A stretch of 64,000 bases of DNA. Origin: RBG-16-66-20 sp052386675 (GTDB taxonomy: Bacteria > Pseudomonadota > Gammaproteobacteria > Burkholderiales > SG8-39). The notes beneath the pieces were generated by a model, which saw only the letters and a list, made by a program, of their open reading frames with translations, did no database searches and was not told where the DNA came from. Below are positions 1-8,454 of the stretch, one piece after another; positions within the stretch are counted from its first letter, which is position 1; each line of letters starts with the position of its first letter. The stretch is from assembly GCA_052386675.1 (NCBI GenBank), contig JBQTJX010000038.1:1-64000 (forward strand). Direction: 5' to 3'. Made by a program: the position numbers and the translations under genes.

Positions 1-547
<547 letters not shown>

Positions 548-550
548 CTG

Positions 551-1228
551 CTACAGGTCTTCCTTCGCCCCCAGCACGCCGGCGGTACGCAGCACGCCGG
601 GCAGCCAGCCCGGCAGCAGCTTGCCCTGGCGAATTTCCTCGATGCGGGCCTTCTCGCTGTCGATCTTGGCCTGGGCCCCGCCCACGACTTCCGCGGCCGA
701 TTCCCTCGGCACCACCACCACGCCGTCGGCATCGCCGACGATCAGGTCGCCCGGGTTCACCGGCGTTCCGGCGAGCGACACCGGGATGCCGATCCAGCCG
801 GCCACGCCCTTGGTCGGGCCGTTCGGGTTGCAACCCGCGGCGAAGATCGGGAAGTCCCCCAAGGCGCATTCATCGGTATCGCGCACCGCGCCGTCGATGA
901 CGAAGCCGGCGATGCCGGCCGCCTTCGCGTGCGCCGCCATCAGGCCCCCGGTCAGGGCGCACGAAAGATCCCCTTTGCCGTCCACCACGATCACGTCGCC
1001 TGGCTTCGCCAGCATCAGCGCCGCGTGGATCATGAGGTTGTCGCCAGGGCGGACCTCGACGGTGAACGCCGGCCCTGCGACCTTCATTGCCTTGGACAGA
1101 CCCTGGATGCGCCCGCCCAGCGTGCCGCGGCGTCCGCCGACGTCGGCCAGGATCGCGGCCGGATACCCCTTCGCCTTCGCCACCAGCTGCGGCGAGACGC
1201 GCTCGAAATCCTTGCGGAATGTGCTCAT
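551..1228 (-). CDS. RraA-like / 4-hydroxy-4-methyl-2-oxoglutarate aldolase family protein
   Basis: A 225-residue protein of the RraA/HMG-aldolase family. The core motifs are present: PGDNLMIH near residue 61, GGLMAAHAK near 94 and DGAVRD at 112-117, whose Arg and Asp are the substrate and metal contacts in family aldolases. Members are either class II pyruvate aldolases acting on 4-carboxy- or hydroxy-2-oxoacids or RNase E regulators; the presence of the active-site motifs favours an aldolase, but the substrate is unknown. The start at 1228 has AAGGAG upstream. It lies 44 bases downstream of leuB on the same strand, so the two may be cotranscribed. Confidence 0.8.
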   Translation of the reverse strand: MSTFRKDFERVSPQLVAKAKGYPAAILADVGGRRGTLGGRIQGLSKAMKVAGPAFTVEVRPGDNLMIHAALMLAKPGDVIVVDGKGDLSCALTGGLMAAHAKAAGIAGFVIDGAVRDTDECALGDFPIFAAGCNPNGPTKGVAGWIGIPVSLAGTPVNPGDLIVGDADGVVVVPRESAAEVVGGAQAKIDSEKARIEEIRQGKLLPGWLPGVLRTAGVLGAKEDL

Positions 1229-1253
1229 GCCCACGTCGCTTCTCCTTGTACCC

Positions 1254-1281
1254 GGTTTCAACCCGCTTGGTTTCAACCCGC
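1254..1281. repeat. 15-bp tandem duplication over the leuB stop codon
   Basis: The 13-mer GGTTTCAACCCGC occurs at 1254-1266 and again at 1269-1281. Read in the leuB direction this repeats the last codons and the stop, so a second in-frame TGA follows the first five codons later. Confidence 0.85.
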
Positions 1282-2340
1282 CTGCAGCGCCGCCACCACC
1301 GCTTGGCCCATTTCGGCCGTGCCCAGCAGCCTGCCGCCGGGCTGCATGATATCGGCAGTCCGGCTGCCTTCGGCGAGCACGCTGCGAACCGCCTTCTCGA
1401 TCCGCGCCGCGTCTTCGTTCCGGCCGAAGCTGTGGCGCAGCAGCATGGCCGCGGACAGGATCGCCGCGATCGGATTGGCGATGTTGCGGCCCGCGATGTC
1501 CGGCGCCGAACCATGCACCGGCTCGTACAGCCCCTTGTCGCCCTCCCCCATCGAGGCAGAGGGCAACATGCCGATGGACCCGGTGAGCATCGCCGCGGCG
1601 TCGGACAGGATGTCGCCGAACATGTTGGGCGCGAGCACGACGTCGAACTGCTTAGGCGAGCGCAGCAATTCCATCGACGCAGCATCCACGTACAGGTGGC
1701 GCAACTCGACATCGGGGTACGCGCGCCCCACCTTCGCCACCGTCTCGCGCCACAGCTGCATGGTCTCCAGCACGTTGGCCTTGTCCACCGAGCACAGCTT
1801 CTTCCGGCGCCCGCGCGCGGCGCGGAAGGCGACGTGCGCGATGCGCTCGACCTGCGGCTCGGTGTAGCGCATGGTGTTGACGCCCTCGCGCACGCCCGCC
1901 GCATTTACCGAGATGCCGCGCGGCTCGCCGTAGTAGATGTCGCCGTTCAGCTCGCGCAGGATCACGAGGTCCAGGCCTTCCACCAGCTCGGGCTTCAGCG
2001 ACGAGGCGGCGACCAGTTCGGGGAACAGGAACGCCGGCCGGAAATTGGCGAACAGCTTCAGTTCCCGGCGCAACGTAAGCAGGCCCAGGCCGGGGCGCAG
2101 GTGGCGCGGGCCGCTTTCGTCGCCGGGAATGCCCACCGCGCCGAACAGGATGGCGTCGGCCTGCTTGGCGAGCTCGAATGTGGTCGGCGGCAGCGGCGTG
2201 CCCGCCGCCTTGACGCCGGCGCCGCCGATGGGCGCTTCGGTGAATTCGGCCTGCGTACCCAGGACGGCGCGCAGCACGCGCACCGCCTGCGTGGTCACTT
2301 CCGGCCCGATGCCGTCGCCGGGGAGCACAGCGATCTTCAT
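1273..2340 (-). CDS. leuB: 3-isopropylmalate dehydrogenase
   Basis: A 355-residue NAD-dependent decarboxylating dehydrogenase of leucine synthesis that oxidises 3-isopropylmalate in the cytoplasm. Family landmarks are the N-terminus MKIAVLPGDGIGPEV, the substrate/metal region with RELNGDIYYGEPRG, the VDKANVLE segment, the NMFGDILSD metal-binding Asp pair and the C-terminal EPVHGSAPDIAGRNIANP motif of the cofactor site. Length is normal for LeuB. leuC and leuD are not next to it in this window. The start at 2340 has no Shine-Dalgarno; a TATCCT box lies 6 bases before the ATG, suggesting a leaderless mRNA divergent from the response regulator. Confidence 0.97.
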   Translation of the reverse strand: MKIAVLPGDGIGPEVTTQAVRVLRAVLGTQAEFTEAPIGGAGVKAAGTPLPPTTFELAKQADAILFGAVGIPGDESGPRHLRPGLGLLTLRRELKLFANFRPAFLFPELVAASSLKPELVEGLDLVILRELNGDIYYGEPRGISVNAAGVREGVNTMRYTEPQVERIAHVAFRAARGRRKKLCSVDKANVLETMQLWRETVAKVGRAYPDVELRHLYVDAASMELLRSPKQFDVVLAPNMFGDILSDAAAMLTGSIGMLPSASMGEGDKGLYEPVHGSAPDIAGRNIANPIAAILSAAMLLRHSFGRNEDAARIEKAVRSVLAEGSRTADIMQPGGRLLGTAEMGQAVVAALQAG

Positions 2341-2346
2341 GGGCGC

Positions 2347-2352
2347 AGGATA
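2347..2352 (-). promoter_or_regulatory. Putative -10 box of leuB (leaderless)
   Basis: TATCCT on the minus strand, 6 bases before the leuB ATG. A start of transcription about 7 bases downstream would fall on the A of the ATG. No clear -35 box is visible. Confidence 0.45.
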
Positions 2353-2370
2353 GCCTGAAGCGGACTTCGA

Positions 2371-2376
2371 TAGAAT
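2371..2376 (+). promoter_or_regulatory. Putative -10 box of the response regulator gene
   Basis: TAGAAT ends 9 bases before the ATG at 2386. It lies inside the small inverted repeat TTCGAT-AGA-ATCGAA (2366-2380). No Shine-Dalgarno sequence precedes the start, so the mRNA may have almost no leader. Confidence 0.5.
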
Positions 2377-2385
2377 CGAAATCCC

Positions 2386-3060
2386 ATGCGCATCCTCCTG
2401 GTCGAAGACGACGCCATGCTGGCCGACGCGGTCGCGCGCGCCCTGCGCCAGAGCGCGCACGCGGTGGAGGTCGCACCCGATGGCGAGGAGGCCGACGCGC
2501 TGCTGAAGAGCACCGCCTACGACCTGGTGCTCCTCGACCTCGGGCTGCCGCGCCTGGATGGTATCGAGGTGCTGCGCCGGCTGCGCCGGCGGCGCAGCAC
2601 CGTCCCGGTGATCCTGCTCACCGTGCGCGACGCGCCGGAGGACCGGGTCGCCGGCCTGGACACCGGCGCCGACGACTACCTCCCCAAGCCGTTCAACCTG
2701 TCGGAACTGGAAGCGCGCGTGCGCGCCCTGCTGCGGCGCGCGAACCAGGGCTCCGGCCCCGATCTCGTCCACGGCGCGCTGCGGCTCGACATGGCGGGCC
2801 GGCGCCTGTACCGGGACGGGGCGCCGCTCGAGTTGTCGGCGCGCGAGTTCGCGATCGTCGAACTGCTGCTGCTGCGCGAGGGCCGCGTGGTCACCAAGCA
2901 GCAGATCTCGGAACACCTGTTCGGCTGGGAGGATGCCGGCTCGGCCAACGCGCTGGATGCGTTCGTGTACCGCCTGCGCCGGAAGCTGGAGCCCTCCGGG
3001 GTGGACATCCGCACCATCCGCGGCATGGGCTACCTCATCGACAAGCCGCATGCCGCATGA
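2386..3060 (+). CDS. OmpR-family response regulator (TctD/QseB-like)
   Basis: A 224-residue response regulator. The receiver domain (residues 1-115) has the acidic pair at E7-D8-D9, the phosphoacceptor D51 in LLDLGLPRLDG, and the conserved Lys in LPKPF. The C-terminal half (about 125-220) is an OmpR-type winged helix ending in RTIRGMGYLI. It overlaps the histidine kinase that follows, whose ATG at 3050 lies inside this gene, so the two are translationally coupled. The only candidate binding site seen nearby is the 11-bp-phased GTNAG repeat at 4452-4478, upstream of the TerC-type gene; that it is the target is an inference. Confidence 0.95.
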   Translation: MRILLVEDDAMLADAVARALRQSAHAVEVAPDGEEADALLKSTAYDLVLLDLGLPRLDGIEVLRRLRRRRSTVPVILLTVRDAPEDRVAGLDTGADDYLPKPFNLSELEARVRALLRRANQGSGPDLVHGALRLDMAGRRLYRDGAPLELSAREFAIVELLLLREGRVVTKQQISEHLFGWEDAGSANALDAFVYRLRRKLEPSGVDIRTIRGMGYLIDKPHAA

Positions 3061-4435
3061 GGGCCAGCGCGGCCACCGGCTGCTGCGCACGCAGCTGCTG
3101 GCCTGGCTGCTGCCGCCGCTGCTGCTGCTGCTGACCGCCGACAGCTTCGTCTCGTACTGGATCGCCGCCAGCTTTTCCGAGCGCGCCTACGACCGCTCGC
3201 TGGTCGAGATCGCGCGCGAAACCTCGCTGCACCTGAGGGGCGGCGGCACGCTGGAGCTGGACATGAGCGAGGAAGCGCGCCGGGTGCTGTTCACCGACCC
3301 CAGCGACCGCATTCATTTCGAATTGCTCAGTTCAGACGGACGCAGGCTCGCCGGGACCGCCATCCCACCCCCGGCCGCTGGCGCGCGGGAGGCCGAGACG
3401 TTCTACGACGGACAGGTCGCCGGCGAGGCGGTGCGCATCGTCGAGATCAGGGTGCCCGCGGATATGGCGTCCGGCCGGCCCGGCGGGCTCATCCGCGTCG
3501 CCGAGACCGAGACCAAGCGGCGGGCGCTCGCGCGCGAGATCCTGCTCAGCGTCGTCATTCCCCAGCTCTTGCTGGTGCTCATCGCCGGGGTCCTCGTCTG
3601 GCAGGGTGTCGTGCGCGGGCTGCGGCCGCTGCGGCGCCTGCAGCGCGCGGTCGCGGCGCGCTCGCACCTGGACCTGCGCCCGCTGGAGGCGAAGCGGGTG
3701 CCGGGCGAGGTCCTGCCGCTGGTAAGCGCGGTCAACGCCCTGCTCGCGCGGCTGGAGCAGGCCCTGACGCTGCAATCGAGGTTCATCGCCGATGCCGCCC
3801 ACCAGCTGAAGACGCCGATCGCGGCGCTGCGCATGCAGATCGAAGTCGCGTTGCGCGAAAGCGATCCGGCGCAGATGCGCCGCTCGTTGCAGGAATCCGA
3901 GGCGGGGCTGGAGCGCCTGGCCCGCGTCGCCTCGCAGCTGCTGTCGCTCGCGCGCAACGAGCCGGAGGGCGCCGGCTCGGTCCAGCTCGCGCCGCTCGAC
4001 CTTCGCGCTGCGGCGCTTGAGGCGGCTTCGGCATGGGTGCCGGCTGCGCTGGACCGCGGCCTGGACCTCGGGCTGGAGGGCGGCGAGGCGGCGGTTTCCA
4101 TCCTCGGCGACCCCGCGCGCCTGCGCGAACTGCTCGACAATCTGCTCGACAACGCGGTGCGCTACAGCCGGCCGGGCGGCCGCATCACCGTGCGCGTGCT
4201 GGCGCAGCCCTTGCCCGCGGTGGAAATCAGCGACGACGGCCCGGGCATCCCGCCGGAGGAGCGCGCGCGCATCTTCGAGCGCTTCCATCGCCTGCTCGGC
4301 GCACCCGCGGGCGGCAGCGGGCTGGGCCTGGCGATCGCGCGCGAGATCGCGCGCATCCATGGCGGCGAGATCGGACTGCGCGAAGACGCCGACGGCGTCG
4401 GCACGACCTTTACGGTGACTTTTCCGGGCGCCTAG
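3050..4435 (+). CDS. Sensor histidine kinase (TctE/QseC-like)
   Basis: A 461-residue inner-membrane histidine kinase. Transmembrane segments lie at about 12-40 and 164-186, enclosing a periplasmic sensor region of about 120 residues. A HAMP-like linker follows, then the H-box DAAHQLKTP with the phosphoacceptor H251. The N box (LLDNLLDNAVRYS), G1 (DDGPGIP) and G2 (GSGLGLAIAREIA) of the ATPase domain are intact. The start at 3050 is chosen because it overlaps the end of the regulator and gives a proper N-terminal membrane segment. It should phosphorylate the regulator at 2386. The signal sensed cannot be read from sequence. Confidence 0.95.
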   Translation: MPHEGQRGHRLLRTQLLAWLLPPLLLLLTADSFVSYWIAASFSERAYDRSLVEIARETSLHLRGGGTLELDMSEEARRVLFTDPSDRIHFELLSSDGRRLAGTAIPPPAAGAREAETFYDGQVAGEAVRIVEIRVPADMASGRPGGLIRVAETETKRRALAREILLSVVIPQLLLVLIAGVLVWQGVVRGLRPLRRLQRAVAARSHLDLRPLEAKRVPGEVLPLVSAVNALLARLEQALTLQSRFIADAAHQLKTPIAALRMQIEVALRESDPAQMRRSLQESEAGLERLARVASQLLSLARNEPEGAGSVQLAPLDLRAAALEAASAWVPAALDRGLDLGLEGGEAAVSILGDPARLRELLDNLLDNAVRYSRPGGRITVRVLAQPLPAVEISDDGPGIPPEERARIFERFHRLLGAPAGGSGLGLAIAREIARIHGGEIGLREDADGVGTTFTVTFPGA

Positions 4436-4451
4436 AGGGACCTGGCGGCGC

Positions 4452-4478
4452 GTAAGGTTCTCGTCAGCTTGCCGTTAG
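4452..4478. promoter_or_regulatory. Three GTNAG pentamers at exact 11-bp spacing (candidate OmpR-family operator)
   Basis: GTAAG at 4452, GTCAG at 4463 and GTTAG at 4474 start exactly 11 bases apart. Direct repeats phased by one helical turn are what OmpR/PhoB-family regulators bind. The site is 58 bases before the TerC-type start and just after the kinase gene. Confidence 0.55.
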
Positions 4479-4522
4479 CCCCGGATCATTCTGCCTCCGT
4501 ACCCTGTGTCAGGTTCAGGGCC

Positions 4523-4530
4523 GGAGGAGG
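4523..4530 (+). promoter_or_regulatory. Strong Shine-Dalgarno of the TerC-type gene
   Basis: GGAGGAGG ends 5 bases before the ATG at 4536. It decides for this start over the in-frame upstream ATG at 4506, and it is one of few strong ribosome sites in the window. Confidence 0.8.
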
Positions 4531-4535
4531 TCGCC

Positions 4536-5420
4536 ATGGAAATGCTCGCCACGCCGCTGTTCTGGGTCACCCTCGCCCAGATCATGATGATCAACATCGT
4601 GCTGAGCGGCGACAACGCCGTGGTCATCGCCCTCGCCAGCCGGTCGCTGCCGCCCAGGCAGCAGAAGCAGGCGATCCTGTTCGGCAGCTTCGGCGCCATC
4701 GCGCTGCGCATCATCCTCACCTTCTTCGCGGTGATGCTGCTCGGCCTGCCCTTCCTCAAGCTGGTCGGCTCGGTGCTGCTGGGCTGGATCGGCATCGCCA
4801 TGCTGGTCCCGGAGGACGAGGAAGCGGACATCGACGGCGCCTCGCACCTGTGGTCCGCGATCAAGACCATCATCGTCGCGGACTTCGTCATGAGCCTGGA
4901 CAACGTGCTCGGCGTCGCGGCCGCGGCCAAGGGCAACGTCGTGCTGCTGGTGCTGGGCCTGGGCATCAGCATCCCGCTCATCATCTACGGCAGCACCCTG
5001 ATCCTGAAGCTGATGACCCGCTTCCCGGTCATCATCACCATCGGCGGCGGCGTGCTGGGCTGGGTTGCGGGCGAAATGGCCGTGAGCGATCCGGTGCTGG
5101 AGAACTGGAGCTCGGGCACCGGCCAGTGGGCGCATTCGGCGGCGCCTGCGCTGGGCGCGCTGCTGGTGGTGATCGCCGGCAAGGCGGCCGCGGCCTCCAA
5201 GCTTGCGGCCGCGCAGCGCGCGCTGGACGGCATACCGGAACCGGTCGAGGAACCCGCGCCCGAAGGGCATCGCTGGGTGTACCGCCGCTGGCGCACCGGG
5301 CCCGATGGCAAGCGCGACTACGCCGCGTACCACGGCCAGGAATACTTCCGCGTCCCGGTACCCTTTACTTCCCGCCAGCGGCGTCCGCGCCGCTGGGGCT
5401 CGCGCCGCTCAGCCGCCTAG
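4536..5420 (+). CDS. TerC-family integral membrane protein
   Basis: A 294-residue polytopic membrane protein. The TerC signature acidic motifs are present: NIVLSGDNAVVIA in the first helix pair and DFVMSLDNVLGVA in the later pair, with seven or so hydrophobic segments up to about residue 215. The TerC family includes manganese exporters and proteins linked to tellurite resistance and secreted-protein metallation. Here the last 70 residues form a hydrophilic, Arg/Tyr-rich tail beyond the family core. It follows the two-component system, with a candidate operator and a strong ribosome site between them. Its TAG stop overlaps the stop of the converging gene within one CTAG. Confidence 0.9.
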   Translation: MEMLATPLFWVTLAQIMMINIVLSGDNAVVIALASRSLPPRQQKQAILFGSFGAIALRIILTFFAVMLLGLPFLKLVGSVLLGWIGIAMLVPEDEEADIDGASHLWSAIKTIIVADFVMSLDNVLGVAAAAKGNVVLLVLGLGISIPLIIYGSTLILKLMTRFPVIITIGGGVLGWVAGEMAVSDPVLENWSSGTGQWAHSAAPALGALLVVIAGKAAAASKLAAAQRALDGIPEPVEEPAPEGHRWVYRRWRTGPDGKRDYAAYHGQEYFRVPVPFTSRQRRPRRWGSRRSAA

Positions 5421-5860
5421 CGCCGGGCGGCGACGACCGCGAGGTCGTTCCACACCTTCTGGTCGGCAATCTTGCCGCCGCGGATCAGGAAGCGGTCCAT
5501 GTAGCGGATGCCCTCGAACGGCTCGCCGTCGGCCCACTGCCCGCGCAGGGTGCCGTAGTTGTAGACGATCGTGCCGTCCGCGCCCTGGAACTCATCCACG
5601 CGCTCGAACACCTTCTTCACCCACTGGTAAATGGTCGAGGCGCGCTTGGGCAACTCGGTGCAGTCGGTGAATGCCATGTTTCCCGGGAACAGCATGACGC
5701 AGCCGGGCGCGAGGTAGGCATTCGCCTCCGCGTAGCGCCGCTCGGCGAACAGGTGGAGGAAATCCCAGGTCAGGCGTCCGCCCTCGCCCAGCGAATCGCG
5801 GGTCATGGCGTGGACGACGGGCTGTGCGCGGAACAGTTCAGGGTCGATTTTGGCGTTCAT
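5417..5860 (-). CDS. NTF2-like / SnoaL-type small protein
   Basis: A 147-residue protein with the look of the NTF2-like superfamily: an N-terminal helical part and a C-terminal beta sheet with segments such as GTIVYNYGTLRGQW and GIRYMDRFLIRGGKI. Such cone-shaped folds serve as ligand-binding proteins or small enzymes; no catalytic residues can be assigned with confidence. The start at 5860 is 10 bases after the stop of the upstream MFS gene, so the two probably form an operon. Its stop overlaps the stop of the TerC-type gene. Confidence 0.65.
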   Translation of the reverse strand: MNAKIDPELFRAQPVVHAMTRDSLGEGGRLTWDFLHLFAERRYAEANAYLAPGCVMLFPGNMAFTDCTELPKRASTIYQWVKKVFERVDEFQGADGTIVYNYGTLRGQWADGEPFEGIRYMDRFLIRGGKIADQKVWNDLAVVAARR

Positions 5861-5870
5861 GCGCAAAAGT

Positions 5871-7247
5871 CTAGCGCGGGAACCACACTCGCGGCCGCAG
5901 CAGGCTAAGAACGACGAACAGGCCGACGCCTGCCGCCACGCTGATGAAAGCGTGCGCGTAGCCCTGCAGGAAAGCCTCGCCGGAGGCCGACCCTGCCGCG
6001 AGCGCCGCGGATTCCGCGCTGCGAAACAGCGCCGAGCCGACCACCGCGCAGGCCACGACGCCAAGCGTACGCGTGAAATTGGTCAGGCTCGAGGCGACGC
6101 CGCGCTCCTCGGGCGGCAGCGCCGCGATCACGAGGTCGGAATACGCCACCTGGAACAGGCCGATGCCCAGGCCCCCGAGCGCGAGCCAGCAGCCGATGGC
6201 GGCGATGCCGGTGGCGCCATCCCATCCGGAAGCCACCGCGACCGCCGCGAGATTGAGCAGCATGCCGGCGAACGCAGTCCGGCGCGCGCCAAAGCGCGCC
6301 ACCAGGCGCGCCGCCAGCGCCGAGCCGAGCACCGCCCCGGCCGGGCCGAGCGCGAGCAGAAAGCCGGCAACCTGCGCGGTGAGGCCCAGTTCCCGCACGA
6401 ACAGGTACGGGCCGAGCAGGAAGACGATGAAGCCGGTGAAATGCACGGAGACCGCGGCAAGGTTCGGCACGCTGAACGCCGCGGTCCGGAACAGCGCCAG
6501 CCGGATCATGGGCTGGCGCGAACGCGACTCCCTCCGCACGAACCACGCGAAGGTCACTGCCGCCAGGGTGCCGAAGGCAATGCCGATCTCTCCCGGCAAG
6601 GCGATGCCCAGCAGCAGGCTCCCTGACCACGTCGCCAGAAGCACGGATCCCGAGATGTCGAAGCGGCTTCCTGACCCCTGCGTCGCCACCGGCACGCGTC
6701 CCAGCAGCAACCAGGTCCCCAGCGCGAGCGGCACCCGCGCGAAATAGACCGCCTGCCATCCGAAAGCGTCCACCAGCGCACCGCCGGCGACTGGTCCCAC
6801 GGTGAGTCCAACCGCAAATGCGGCCCCGAAGAGGGACAGCACGCGAGTGCGTTTCGACTCTGGAAAGATTGACAAGGCAAGCGCGGGCGCGGCACCGAGC
6901 ACCAGCGCGATGCCCACGCCCTGCACCACCCGCGCGCCGAGCAGCCAGCCGTAGTCCGGCGCGAAGCCGCAGCCCAGGAATGCCGCCGCCGAGACCAGCA
7001 GGCCAACCCCGAACACGCGACGATAGCCGAACAGGTCGCCCAGCCGCCCGCTGACGATCACACAACTGCTGAATGCGACCAGGTAGCTGATGACCACCCA
7101 GCGAATGGAAGCCACATCAAGCGCGAACGCCGCGTTTATCGCGGGAAACGCGGCGTTCACGGCGCTGTCCAACGGCCCAAGCATGCCGCCGAGCAGCACG
7201 ATGGCGAACGCTTGCGTGGTGCGCGCACGGAGGCTGGCGGGGATCAT
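5871..7247 (-). CDS. MFS transporter, DHA2/EmrB-like drug exporter
   Basis: A 458-residue polytopic protein with about 14 hydrophobic segments. It carries the MFS motif A (GRLGDLFGYRR) after the second helix, motif C-like glycines (GLTVGPVAGGAL) and an N-terminal DSAVNAAFPAI segment typical of DHA2 proton antiporters. The start at 7247 (MIPASLRARTTQ) is preferred. It is divergent from the VWA gene; the 34 bases between the two starts contain a perfect 12-bp palindrome that may be an operator. The substrate is not predictable. The NTF2-like gene follows 10 bases downstream. Confidence 0.88.
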   Translation of the reverse strand: MIPASLRARTTQAFAIVLLGGMLGPLDSAVNAAFPAINAAFALDVASIRWVVISYLVAFSSCVIVSGRLGDLFGYRRVFGVGLLVSAAAFLGCGFAPDYGWLLGARVVQGVGIALVLGAAPALALSIFPESKRTRVLSLFGAAFAVGLTVGPVAGGALVDAFGWQAVYFARVPLALGTWLLLGRVPVATQGSGSRFDISGSVLLATWSGSLLLGIALPGEIGIAFGTLAAVTFAWFVRRESRSRQPMIRLALFRTAAFSVPNLAAVSVHFTGFIVFLLGPYLFVRELGLTAQVAGFLLALGPAGAVLGSALAARLVARFGARRTAFAGMLLNLAAVAVASGWDGATGIAAIGCWLALGGLGIGLFQVAYSDLVIAALPPEERGVASSLTNFTRTLGVVACAVVGSALFRSAESAALAAGSASGEAFLQGYAHAFISVAAGVGLFVVLSLLRPRVWFPR

Positions 7248-7255
7248 CCCCTTGA

Positions 7256-7267
7256 TTATCGCGATAA
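7256..7267. promoter_or_regulatory. 12-bp perfect palindrome between divergent genes
   Basis: TTATCGCGATAA lies between the divergent starts of the MFS gene (7247) and the VWA gene (7282) and overlaps the putative -10 box of the latter. Position and symmetry suggest a repressor operator. The regulator is not encoded nearby. Confidence 0.45.
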
Positions 7268-7270
7268 AAT
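7265..7270 (+). promoter_or_regulatory. Putative -10 box of the VWA gene
   Basis: TAAAAT ends 11 bases before the ATG at 7282, and no Shine-Dalgarno sequence is present. It overlaps the end of the 12-bp palindrome at 7256-7267. Confidence 0.45.
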
Positions 7271-7281
7271 AGCCGCCGCCC

Positions 7282-8454
7282 ATGCTGATCGACTTCTTCC
7301 TCAAGTTGAAGAGCCACAAGCTGCCGGTCTCCATCAAGGAGTACCTGACGCTGCTCGAGGCCATGCAGAAGGACGTCATTGGCCCGAGCATCAACGACTT
7401 CTACTACCTGTCGCGCATCGCGCTGGTGAAGGACGAGGCCAACTTCGACAAGTTCGACCGCGCCTTCTCCGAGTTCTGGGACGGCGTCGAGACCATCCCG
7501 GGAATCGAGGCCGAGATCCCGCTCGAGTGGCTGCTGAAACAGGTGGAACTCACCCTGTCCGAGGAAGAAAAAAAGCAGATCGCGGCCCTGGGCGGCTGGG
7601 AGAAGCTCATGGAAACCCTGAAGCAGCGCCTGGAAGAGCAGAAGGCGCGCCACCAGGGTGGCTCGAAGTGGATCGGCACCGGCGGCACCTCGCCTTTCGG
7701 CGCCTACGGCTACAACCCCGAGGGCATCCGCATCGGCCAGGACAAGTCGCGCAACCGCAGCGCGGTGAAGGTCTGGGACCAGCGCGAGTACCGCAACCTG
7801 GATGACGCGGTGGAACTGGGCACGCGCAACATCAAGGTGGCGCTGCGCCGCCTGCGCAAGTTCGCGCGCGAGGGCGCTCCCGAGGAGTTCGACCTCGACA
7901 ATACCATCCAGAGCACGGCGCGCAAGGCCTACCTGGACATCCACATGCGGCCCGAGCGCCGCAACGCCATCAAGGTGCTGATGCTGATGGACATCGGCGG
8001 CACCATGGACGACCACATCAAGCTGGCCGAGGAGCTGTTCTCGGCGTCGAAAACCGAGTTCAAGCACCTGGAGTTCTACTACTTCCACAACTGCATGTAC
8101 GACTTCGTTTGGAAGGACAACCGGCGGCGGCATTCCGAGCGCACCCGCACCTGGGACCTGCTGCACAAGTACGGCCACGACTACAAGGTGATCTTCGTCG
8201 GCGACGCGACGATGAGCCCCTACGAGATCCTGCAGCCGGGTGGCTCGGTGGAGTACTTCAACGAGGAACCGGGCGCGGTGTGGATGAAGCGCTTCACCGA
8301 CGTGTATTCCAAGTGCGTCTGGCTCAACCCGGAGCCCGAGGAAGTCTGGGGCTACCGCCAGTCCATCCAGATCGTGAAGGAACTGATGAACGGGCGCATG
8401 TATCCCACCACCATCGCCGGGCTGGAGAAGGCGATGAAGGTGCTGGCGAAGTAG
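7282..8454 (+). CDS. VWA-domain (CoxE-like) protein, MoxR partner
   Basis: A 390-residue protein. The N-terminus MLIDFFLKLK and the hydrophilic first half, with a GGTSPFGAYG linker, precede a von Willebrand A domain from about residue 230. The metal site reads MDIGGTMDD instead of the canonical DxSxS, so the first Ser is Gly and the second is Thr. Proteins of this type work with MoxR ATPases to insert metals or assemble complexes. The likely ATPase is at 1-547, not adjacent as is usual. Its TAG is immediately followed by the CTA of the converging coiled-coil gene. Confidence 0.85.
   Translation: MLIDFFLKLKSHKLPVSIKEYLTLLEAMQKDVIGPSINDFYYLSRIALVKDEANFDKFDRAFSEFWDGVETIPGIEAEIPLEWLLKQVELTLSEEEKKQIAALGGWEKLMETLKQRLEEQKARHQGGSKWIGTGGTSPFGAYGYNPEGIRIGQDKSRNRSAVKVWDQREYRNLDDAVELGTRNIKVALRRLRKFAREGAPEEFDLDNTIQSTARKAYLDIHMRPERRNAIKVLMLMDIGGTMDDHIKLAEELFSASKTEFKHLEFYYFHNCMYDFVWKDNRRRHSERTRTWDLLHKYGHDYKVIFVGDATMSPYEILQPGGSVEYFNEEPGAVWMKRFTDVYSKCVWLNPEPEEVWGYRQSIQIVKELMNGRMYPTTIAGLEKAMKVLAK

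Noticed and set aside
1273..3090. Long open frame continuing leuB upstream across the response regulator
   Set aside because: Only the LeuB part (to 2340) has family motifs; the rest is antisense to the well supported regulator gene.
4436..4535. yybP-ykoY (manganese) riboswitch upstream of the TerC-type gene
   Set aside because: TerC genes often have one, but the 100-base gap lacks the recognisable conserved loops; the phased GTNAG operator explains the region better.
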